Shown one piece after another: positions 26,746 through 33,461 of a stretch of DNA of 33,461 nt. Both the position numbers and the translations under genes were made by a program. The stretch spans positions 1-33,461 of the forward strand of contig NZ_JANIBJ010000043.1 of assembly GCF_024505185.1 (NCBI RefSeq), in the 5' to 3' direction. Source of the stretch: Methylomonas subterranea. Its GTDB lineage: Bacteria; Pseudomonadota; Gammaproteobacteria; Methylococcales; Methylomonadaceae. The notes below the pieces were generated by a model. The model was not told the DNA's origin. It worked only from the letters and a program-made list of their open reading frames with translations, and did not search any database. Every line of letters starts with the position of its first letter. Position 1 is the stretch's first letter.

Positions 26746-26774
26746 TCAAAGACCAATTCTACACTAGTCTTTGA
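26746..26774 (+). promoter_or_regulatory. Hairpin abutting the STAND NTPase start codon
   Basis: Exact 8-bp inverted repeat TCAAAGAC (26746-26753) and GTCTTTGA (26767-26774) with a 13-base loop. The right arm ends at the base before the ATG. In mRNA it would cover the ribosome-binding region, where no Shine-Dalgarno sequence is visible; in DNA it could be an operator. Confidence 0.5.
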
Positions 26775-29700
26775 ATGACTTCCCCGACTAAAGAAACATT
26801 GGAACACTTGGTAGATTGCATGAATGGCCCAAGCCAGAAACGAGTTTCAAGTCCGATTTCCACCGGTGGTGAGGGCGTGTTCTTCGAGCAACACGTCGCT
26901 GCGTACTGGCTCGTCCAGTTGCTCGTCCGCAGCATCCCGCCGATCTTGACCGATACCGGCGTCACCGAAGTCCATTTCCAGACTGAGCATCTCGGCTTCA
27001 ATACGGACGACGTCCTAGTCGTCTGCGCGCGCACAGGGGCGGCGACTGCGCGCCTCGTCGGGCAGGTGAAGCGCAGCTTCACCATCAGTGCTGCCGATGA
27101 TGAATGCAAGAAGGCCATTGGCGATTTCTGGAAGGATTTCAAGAAGGCCGCCCCTTTCAATCCTCAGTACGACCGCTTTGTTCTAGTGACGCTGCGCGGC
27201 ACGAACGTGCTCCTCGAGAATTTTGTCGGGCTGCTCGACTGCGCCAGAGGCGCGGCTGACGGCGAGGAGTTCGAAAGACAGCTGTCCCTCGACGGTTTTA
27301 TCTCAAAGAAGTCCGTCCATCAGTGCAATCAACTTCGCGAGATCGTCAGCAAACTGGAAGGGACGCCCGCCACCGCCAAAGACCTGTGGCCCTTCCTGCG
27401 CGTACTGCACGTTCTGAGCCTCGACCTGCATACCTCCACGCGCCAGACAGAGGCTCTCATCAAGACGCTGCTTGCCCTCAAGTCAACCGATCCGGATCCT
27501 GTCGCGAGCGCGACAGCCGCGTGGAACGCCCTTCTGACCTTCGCGAGCGAGGCCGGACCGGGCGCGCTGAGCCTGAAACGCGCCGACCTTCCAGCTGCTC
27601 TCGTCCAGGCGTACGGCGAGGTGGGCACGAACGAGCAGCGTGTACTGACGGCACTGAAGAACCACACAGACTTCGTGCTCCGAAAGACCCGGACCACGAT
27701 CGGACCGGCCTTCCATCTACGGCGCGCCGGTATCGTCCAAAAGGTACTTGCGGCCATCGAGGCGAAGCAAGTCGTCCTGATAACGGGGCCGGCCGGCAGC
27801 GGCAAATCCGTCATTGGGAAGGAGGCGGTGGCCTTTCTATCCCACGAATTTTTCGCCTTCGGGTTCCGAGTGGAGGAATTCGCCGTCGCTCACATCGACG
27901 AAACACTCCACAACAGCCAGATTCCTGCGCGAGCCACCGAGCTTCAGGCCATCCTCGGCGCGCAGGGCCGCAAGGTCCTCGTGATCGAGAGTGTCGAACG
28001 CCTGCTCGAAAAGCCGACGCGCGACGCGTTCAGCGACCTCATGACTCTCGCCCAGGGCGACGACGGCCTCGGCATCCTCATGACCTGCCGCGATTATTCC
28101 GTGGAGCAGGTGCAGGCCAGCTTTCTCCAGGCGGCGGGGATTGAACACGCGGTCATCGAAGTTCCGCCGCTTGACGACACCGAATTGCAGGAGGTCAAGG
28201 CCGCCTTTCCGTCGCTGGCAGTGCCACTCGCCAACCCCGCCCTGCGCGAGATCCTGCGCAACCCGTACTTCATCGACAAGGCATTGCAGATTCCGTGGGA
28301 TGCAGGACGTCCGCTTCCGGAGAACGAGCGCGATTTCCGCGCCGTCTTCTGGCGGCAGATCGTGCGCGCAGACCAGAGCCCGGCCGGCGGCATGCCGCGC
28401 CTGCGCGAAGTGGCTTTGCAGGAGCTGGCGGTGCGCAGGGCGCGTGCCCTGTCGGATTACGTGCCAGCGACGGGACTCAATGCCGCAGCCATCGCCCTCC
28501 TCAAACAGGACTCCCTCGTTGTTTCTCCCGACACCAATCCTTTGCTCGTGGCCACGACGCACGATGTCCTCGAGGACTGGGCCATCCTGCAATGGATCGA
28601 GGAACAGCACCTCACGGATGAGACGGCGTTCAATGCACTGTCATCAGCGATAGGGCCGCATCCTGCGGTGCGCCGCTCTTACCGGAAGTGGGTTGCCGAA
28701 CTGGTCGACCGCGACGCACCCGCAGCGGACCGGCTGTTCAGCGCGGCCATCGCCCAGCCCGACGTGCCCGCCCAGTTCCGCGACGATACGTTGGTCTCAC
28801 TGCTGAAAGCACGGTCGGCGTCAGAATTCCTGACGCGGCACGAGGCCGAGCTGCTCGCCAATGACCGCGCAATCCTCAAGCGGGTCATCCACCTCCTGCG
28901 CGTCGCCTGTGTGACGTCGCCCGCGTGGCTTGCCGACGTGCGCGGCCACAGCTCCATCCTGAGCGTGCCGGACGGCGCGGTCTGGGCAACCGTCGTGGGA
29001 CTGGTTCACCGCAACATAGGTAGCTTCGGAACGGAAGACGCACCGCTGCTTCTCGCATTGATCGAGGATGCCGTGCGCGGCGTCAGTTGGTGGGCACCGG
29101 ACATCGACGGGGCCGAACATGTTACCGGCATTGCCCATTGGCTCCTCCCACACTTTGATCACTACAGGGGAGACGATGCCCGGAAACGCATTCTGAAGGT
29201 GATTGCGAAGATCCCGAAGGCCGCCCCCACGCGCTTCGAAGCCGTTTTGCGCGGACAGATTAGGGAGGGATGGCATCGCGATCCCGTCGCCGAGGAGTTC
29301 CGCGACATCCTCCTTGCGGGCCTGGAAGGTGCCCCTGCCGCGCGCGACCTGCCGGACCTTTTGATCTCCGTGGCACTGGATAGCTTCCTCGCGACGGAGG
29401 AGTATCTGCGCGAGGAACCGTACGGCCGATCGTCCATCGACGTTGACCTTTACTTCGGTATCAAGGAGCACCTGCATCACGATTTTTTTCCTGCCAGTGC
29501 CTTCCGGGGGCCGTGGATCAACCTGCTCACGCACCATCCGAGAAAGGGTCTCGACTTCCTGATCCAGGTCTTCAATCACAGTGTCGAGTGGTACGTGCAT
29601 CCGCGTCTTAGCGACCGCCTCGAACCCGCCTGGGAGGTCGAGCTCACGTTTGCGAACGGGACCACGCGGAAGCAATGGGTCAACCCGCGCCTCTGGTGCC

Positions 29701-31892
29701 TGTACCGCGGTATCACCGTCGGTCCTTATGTGCTCCAGTCGCTGCTGATGGCCTTCGAGAAGTGGTTGCTCGACTACGCCGAATCCCATCCCGAGGGGCT
29801 CGACGCGGTGCTGCTCGAAATCCTCCAGCGTAGCGATTCCGCAGCGCTTGCAGCTGTGGTCGCAAGCGTGGCGACCGCTCATCCTCACCGGTCAGGCGAG
29901 GCCCTACTTGTGCTGCTGTCGGTGCAGGATTATGTCGAGATCGACCGCAGCCGGATGGCCGCCGAGCACCAGACCTCGAGCCTCACGGGATTGTTTCCTG
30001 ACTTCCGCGCCGACAACAAAATCTACGAAGAGGAGCGGAAGAAGTCGAACTCACTGCCGCACCGCATACATGACCTTGAAGCGGCTATCGCAAACCTGCA
30101 ACTCGGTCCTCTGGCTCCGCGGGTTCACGCCATCATCGACCGCTACATCGCGGCACTACCCGCACCGAAGAAACGCGACAAGGAAGACATCACCTGGCAG
30201 CTTTCACTGCACCGAATGGACTTCCGGCAGTACGACGTGGCCGAAATCCAGCCAGCAGAGGACGAGACACCGGCAGACGACGGCGAGGAGCCTCAGAAAA
30301 ACTACATTCGGCTCGAACCCAAGCCTCTGGCTCCCGAAGTGCAGCAACTCGTTGACGAGAGCAAAAAGACACTGGGCGAAATGAATGCCCGGCTGGCTGT
30401 GCTCATGTGGGGCCTCAAGACCTTCCGGCGCGACGCAGACTCTGCCGACCCTGCGCGGTGGAGGGAGATGTTGGCAAGTGCCAAGGGCATGGACCGCACC
30501 GCGGAACATCCGGACAACAGCCGCAACGCTCCGGGATTTGTCGCTGCCGTCTGCGTCCGCGATCGCTGGGACGAGATGTCGCCGGAAGAGAAGGACTGGT
30601 GTGTCGACGTCATCTGCTCCGAAGTCTCACTGCACGCCGACCAATGGGGAACAATCGACCGCTTACAGCGTTTCTCGATGCTAGCGGACCGCCCGTGTGC
30701 CTTTGTTGTGCCGTTGGTGCTCTCCAGGGAGACCCAGACGCCGTGCGTGCGCCAAGCCTTTGTTGCCGCGATTACCCATCCGATTGACGAGGTCCGTTGG
30801 TACGCCACCTGGGGCATTGACAACAAGTTCTGGGCCGCGAACCCCGCCCTTGCCCTGCGCGCCGTCAATGCAATCGCAACCGAGGCCGCTATTGCCGACC
30901 GCGACTGGAACGCCGAGGAGAAGAAGCATTACGACGAGCGGCGCACGGCGAACTCGATCTCCGCCGCCGCGGCTGAAGATGTCCGACAGCGGTTCTGGAT
31001 CGAAGGGGAAGTCGCCGAAGATGCGCACGTCAGGTTCGACATCACCGAAATATTCGGAGCCGAGGCGCACGCGAAGGTGCTCGCAATCCTCGGCCAGGTG
31101 CCCAACGAGCCTTTGGCGGTGGCTGCACACCGACGCGCCAGCGAAGACTTGGTGGAGTGCTGGAACCGTGATCACGATCGTTCTCCCGACCGGCGCGATA
31201 GGAACTTTCACAGGGAGCAGGCCATATCGGACCGCATTCAGCAATTTGCGATGCGGGCGTCAGATGCCGATGCCGAGCAAGTCCTCCAGCCGATCCTCGA
31301 GGCCGTTGACCGGCATCCGCGAGAGGTCCACAGCGTCATCCAGGGGCTCACGAGCAGCGAGGACAGCAACCCCAATACGCCGCATTACTGGTTCCTATGG
31401 AACCTGTTTGCCGAGCGGGTCAAGCGCGCCAAGTGGCTCGAGCATCTGGACTGGGAGCATCCCCACGGCAGCGAGGTGCTGTCGACGATCTTCCTGACCG
31501 CGTGGTGGAAGGACAATGTGCGGCACTGGCGGAGCCTTGAAGGTTACGCCCACAACGTCGACGTGCTGTTCGACGCGCTGCCGTCGGTCTGGATCGTGCT
31601 GGACAGCTATGTCCGCTTCCTATACCACATCGGCGAGCGTTCCATGCCCGCCGCGTTTGTGCGAATCGCGAACGCGCTTAGGCGTGGAAATCACGCCGAC
31701 ATGCTGCGCGAGTCCAACACCGTCTTCATGCTCGAAGTTCTTCTCCAACGGCATGTCTACGCGCGGCCGCTGGAACTCAAGCGCGATCCGGCCCTGCGAG
31801 AGGCGATCCTGTATGTGCTCGATGTTCTTGTCGAGAGCGGTTCTTCCGCCGCGTTTAGGATGCGGGACGATTTCGTTACACCAACTGCCTGA
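26775..31892 (+). CDS. Avs-like STAND NTPase with N-terminal PD-(D/E)XK nuclease
   Basis: A 1705-aa single-protein defence candidate. Residues 1-170 look like a Cap4/DUF4297-type nuclease: GGEGVFFEQHVAAYWLVQLL, then NTDDVLVV with the acidic pair, and GQVKRS as the QxK motif. A STAND/NACHT-type NTPase follows, with Walker A GPAGSGKS (about 337-344), Walker B VLVIESVERLL (near 405), ILMTCRDYS (near 438) and the winged-helix HDVLEDWAILQWI (near 596). The remaining 1100 residues are helical, like an Avs-type target-recognition region, with no repeat I can name. Avs proteins recognise phage proteins and then cut DNA. The gene is markedly GC-rich compared with its neighbours. A second in-frame ATG at 26820 is possible. 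Which Avs class it belongs to, if any, is uncertain. Confidence 0.82.
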   Translation: MTSPTKETLEHLVDCMNGPSQKRVSSPISTGGEGVFFEQHVAAYWLVQLLVRSIPPILTDTGVTEVHFQTEHLGFNTDDVLVVCARTGAATARLVGQVKRSFTISAADDECKKAIGDFWKDFKKAAPFNPQYDRFVLVTLRGTNVLLENFVGLLDCARGAADGEEFERQLSLDGFISKKSVHQCNQLREIVSKLEGTPATAKDLWPFLRVLHVLSLDLHTSTRQTEALIKTLLALKSTDPDPVASATAAWNALLTFASEAGPGALSLKRADLPAALVQAYGEVGTNEQRVLTALKNHTDFVLRKTRTTIGPAFHLRRAGIVQKVLAAIEAKQVVLITGPAGSGKSVIGKEAVAFLSHEFFAFGFRVEEFAVAHIDETLHNSQIPARATELQAILGAQGRKVLVIESVERLLEKPTRDAFSDLMTLAQGDDGLGILMTCRDYSVEQVQASFLQAAGIEHAVIEVPPLDDTELQEVKAAFPSLAVPLANPALREILRNPYFIDKALQIPWDAGRPLPENERDFRAVFWRQIVRADQSPAGGMPRLREVALQELAVRRARALSDYVPATGLNAAAIALLKQDSLVVSPDTNPLLVATTHDVLEDWAILQWIEEQHLTDETAFNALSSAIGPHPAVRRSYRKWVAELVDRDAPAADRLFSAAIAQPDVPAQFRDDTLVSLLKARSASEFLTRHEAELLANDRAILKRVIHLLRVACVTSPAWLADVRGHSSILSVPDGAVWATVVGLVHRNIGSFGTEDAPLLLALIEDAVRGVSWWAPDIDGAEHVTGIAHWLLPHFDHYRGDDARKRILKVIAKIPKAAPTRFEAVLRGQIREGWHRDPVAEEFRDILLAGLEGAPAARDLPDLLISVALDSFLATEEYLREEPYGRSSIDVDLYFGIKEHLHHDFFPASAFRGPWINLLTHHPRKGLDFLIQVFNHSVEWYVHPRLSDRLEPAWEVELTFANGTTRKQWVNPRLWCLYRGITVGPYVLQSLLMAFEKWLLDYAESHPEGLDAVLLEILQRSDSAALAAVVASVATAHPHRSGEALLVLLSVQDYVEIDRSRMAAEHQTSSLTGLFPDFRADNKIYEEERKKSNSLPHRIHDLEAAIANLQLGPLAPRVHAIIDRYIAALPAPKKRDKEDITWQLSLHRMDFRQYDVAEIQPAEDETPADDGEEPQKNYIRLEPKPLAPEVQQLVDESKKTLGEMNARLAVLMWGLKTFRRDADSADPARWREMLASAKGMDRTAEHPDNSRNAPGFVAAVCVRDRWDEMSPEEKDWCVDVICSEVSLHADQWGTIDRLQRFSMLADRPCAFVVPLVLSRETQTPCVRQAFVAAITHPIDEVRWYATWGIDNKFWAANPALALRAVNAIATEAAIADRDWNAEEKKHYDERRTANSISAAAAEDVRQRFWIEGEVAEDAHVRFDITEIFGAEAHAKVLAILGQVPNEPLAVAAHRRASEDLVECWNRDHDRSPDRRDRNFHREQAISDRIQQFAMRASDADAEQVLQPILEAVDRHPREVHSVIQGLTSSEDSNPNTPHYWFLWNLFAERVKRAKWLEHLDWEHPHGSEVLSTIFLTAWWKDNVRHWRSLEGYAHNVDVLFDALPSVWIVLDSYVRFLYHIGERSMPAAFVRIANALRRGNHADMLRESNTVFMLEVLLQRHVYARPLELKRDPALREAILYVLDVLVESGSSAAFRMRDDFVTPTA

Positions 31893-32026
31893 TGCTCCCC
31901 AATATCTTCCCAAATAATTGGCTGTAAGATGTGCCGAGGACTTTCTCAACGATTTAGAACGTCACTTGCTATTGATTTAAAAAGCGTGGTGGTCGGCTTT
32001 TGGCCCAGACCTGCAGATGGCACAGT
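31893..32026. other. Convergent gap between the STAND NTPase and DUF1173 genes
   Basis: 134 bp between two converging genes. GC content falls abruptly from the STAND gene. No clear hairpin terminator, attachment repeat or gene is seen. It marks the right edge of the high-GC insertion. Confidence 0.4.
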
Positions 32027-33265
32027 TCATGTCTTAACCGGAAATGCCGGTATCACTTTATCGACTGCAGGTTCCCATTGCCAACATTGAATGCCATGGT
32101 CTCGATAATACTGAAGCTTTTCCAGTTTGTGAGCTTGGTATTGGTCATCATTGGTGATGCCAAACACCTCCATGACCCATGGAACCTGGCAGTCGTGCAA
32201 CAGATAATCCGGCAGGTAGCGTAGTTCGCCCTCCAATTTCAACGGCTTGCTAAATCTGCGTTGTTCGGCAATCAGTTTGTCGGCCACCTGCAGTTCATAG
32301 GATGAGTCGACCGGAATGAATTGCCGGTTGGTACGGATCAGTCCAATGTCGCTGACGACAAAACTGGTTTTGCTACGAAATACTGCCGCAATCGCCAGAA
32401 TGCGCCGGTCGGGTTTGCCAATTTCGTCGAATAACTGGCCAAAGCTGTTGGTTGCCTTTTTGGCCAAAGGTGGTGGCAGCCACAGCGGGACGTTCAACAG
32501 TTTCAATTTGAGCCCAAGGGAGCCTTCGACCTTGGTGGAGTTCCGGCACGCCATGATTTCACCAACCACGATGGCGGCTTGTTGTGGATTGGCCGTTCGG
32601 GTTTGCAGCGCAGCGAGGTTGATGGCTTGGCTATGTTCCAGGTTCTGTTCCCAGAGGGTAATGACCAGGCGTTCCGCGACGGGTTGCTGTTTTTCCAGGG
32701 TGACGGTTTGCGCAGCTTTCTCCAATGCTCGGGTAGATGCTGCAAACGGGCGTTCCGTTTGCTGCGACTGCCAGTCGTTCAGTTGGGCTTTCTGAATCAG
32801 GGCATGGAAAAATCCCACCAGCCCGGTGGACGCCCGACCCGGTTTAAGGCTGGGCGCCTTGCTTCGGGGGAGATTGGGGTTGTCTTCGGCAACCGGCTTG
32901 TCGTCAGTTTGCATTGTCGCGAAACTGGTGCGCATCAGCCGAGTCTGCAGTTTCACATTGACGATATCGCCTTCGTACTGGATGGCGGGTTTTTGTTTGG
33001 CTGATGGGCCTGCCGTTTCCGGTGGTTCGTACAAGAGACACCATTCGGCATGGTGGTGGCTGGTGTCGGCTTTCCGGGCCAGATAATATCGTTGACCACG
33101 GGCTTTGATGACCAATTGCCGATTCCGTGTATCCCTCAGACACTGACAGCAGGGTCGTTCGGTGCAGCCATGATACCGGCGCAATATCTGTTGGGCTTTG
33201 GCATGGCTACGATCGGTCAACCACAAATAGTCGTAGGTTTCGCCGTCCAGAAGTAATTCGCTCAT
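32027..33265 (-). CDS. DUF1173 protein of an integrative element
   Basis: A 412-aa protein matching the pattern of DUF1173, a family of unknown function common in integrative elements and plasmids. The N-terminus has LLDGETYDYLWL, a Cys cluster (C, CCQC over residues 34-43) and HHAEWCLLYEPPE, probably a metal site. The middle (110-200) is Gln/Ala-rich and low in complexity. The C-terminus reads LRYLPDYLLHDCQVPWVMEVFG with a following HKLEKLQYY, resembling a nuclease-like fold (PD...ExF...K). A strong AAGGAGG lies about 7 nt before the ATG. It overlaps the upstream gene by 4 bp. It marks the right flank as part of a mobile element. Confidence 0.82.
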   Translation of the reverse strand: MSELLLDGETYDYLWLTDRSHAKAQQILRRYHGCTERPCCQCLRDTRNRQLVIKARGQRYYLARKADTSHHHAEWCLLYEPPETAGPSAKQKPAIQYEGDIVNVKLQTRLMRTSFATMQTDDKPVAEDNPNLPRSKAPSLKPGRASTGLVGFFHALIQKAQLNDWQSQQTERPFAASTRALEKAAQTVTLEKQQPVAERLVITLWEQNLEHSQAINLAALQTRTANPQQAAIVVGEIMACRNSTKVEGSLGLKLKLLNVPLWLPPPLAKKATNSFGQLFDEIGKPDRRILAIAAVFRSKTSFVVSDIGLIRTNRQFIPVDSSYELQVADKLIAEQRRFSKPLKLEGELRYLPDYLLHDCQVPWVMEVFGITNDDQYQAHKLEKLQYYRDHGIQCWQWEPAVDKVIPAFPVKT

Positions 33266-33461
33266 GACTGATCCTCCTTAGGTTCGGATTTGGCAATACA
33301 TAGCGGCTTTGGTGGCTGGCCCGGTTTATCGGTCCATTCCCAGATCACGCATAACGCCAGCCAATAGGCATGGGCGGTTTTCGGTGCCAGGTCGCGGTGG
33401 GCTTTCCAGAAGGCAATGATGTGGCGTTTGCCGATTTCGTGCAGGTTATGCGGGTGTTCGG
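33262..33461 (-). CDS. Integrase-like (core-binding domain) protein, 3' end only
   Basis: An open frame entering from beyond the window; about 65 C-terminal residues are visible. They include HEIGKRHIIAFWKAHRDLAPKT then AYWLALCVIWEWT, which looks like the helical SAM-like core-binding domain of tyrosine recombinases, and a tail KPGQPPKPLCIAKSEPKEDQS. No catalytic Arg or Tyr follows, so it is probably a stand-alone accessory of the type found next to DUF1173 genes in integrative elements. Its TGA overlaps the DUF1173 ATG. The part beyond the window cannot be judged. Confidence 0.6.
   Translation of the reverse strand, partial: EHPHNLHEIGKRHIIAFWKAHRDLAPKTAHAYWLALCVIWEWTDKPGQPPKPLCIAKSEPKEDQS

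Noticed and set aside
27323-28144. 273-codon plus-strand frame rich in Arg/Pro/Gly within the STAND gene
   Set aside because: A composition artefact of a +1 frame in GC-rich coding DNA.
28821-29888. 355-codon minus-strand frame opposite the STAND NTPase
   Set aside because: A shadow of a high-GC gene in which stop codons are rare on the other strand; no recognisable domain.
1-33461. CRISPR array, tRNA attachment site or transposase
   Set aside because: No regularly spaced direct repeats, tRNA-like cloverleaf sequence or transposase reading frame was found by reading the window.

Overview
The window looks like an accessory (mobile) region of a gammaproteobacterium. The element genes, codon use and sbcDC resemble methanotroph-type (Methylococcales-like) genomes, but that assignment is only an impression. 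It reads as a defence island inserted between two pieces of an integrative element. No tRNA, rRNA, CRISPR array, transposase or complete integrase is visible.

Left flank (1-5462): a complete hipBA toxin-antitoxin operon with three near-identical operators at exact 50-bp intervals. Convergent to it is a tightly overlapped minus-strand element operon: an AlpA-type excision regulator, an unknown 149-aa protein, a DUF927 helicase/ATPase and an unknown 176-aa protein with Cys residues. A 700-bp non-coding stretch follows (4756-5462), rich in inverted repeats and including a perfect 34-bp palindrome. Right flank (32027-33461): a DUF1173 protein and the 3' end of an integrase-like gene, both typical of integrative and conjugative elements.

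Core (5463-26660): a sigma-54 activator (plus strand) has an N-terminal CARF/RtcR-like sensor instead of a receiver domain. A long minus-strand cluster follows: type I restriction-modification hsdR-hsdM-hsdS (hsdS is half-size, one target-recognition domain), then four tightly packed genes: DUF3696 AAA ATPase, PLD-like single-HKD protein, dynamin-like GTPase and SNF2/RapA-like helicase. Divergent from hsdR are sbcD-sbcC and two small conserved-looking proteins (144 aa, 69-aa zinc ribbon).

The key observation is in the AT-rich 406-bp gap between hsdR and sbcD. It holds two divergent, correctly spaced sigma-54 (-24/-12) promoters, one facing hsdR and one facing sbcD, with two dyads between them at about -80 to -145 from each start, where an enhancer-binding protein normally binds. 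I infer that the CARF-sigma54 activator senses a nucleotide or RNA signal (infection or damage) and switches on both arms together: restriction plus the helicase/dynamin/PLD/ATPase cassette on one side, and the SbcCD nuclease with its small partners on the other. This would be an inducible composite defence system that I cannot match to a named one.

A separate high-GC gene (26775-31892) encodes a 1705-aa STAND NTPase with an N-terminal PD-(D/E)XK (Cap4/DUF4297-like) nuclease, in the style of Avs anti-phage sensors. Its composition differs sharply from its neighbours, so it was probably acquired independently.
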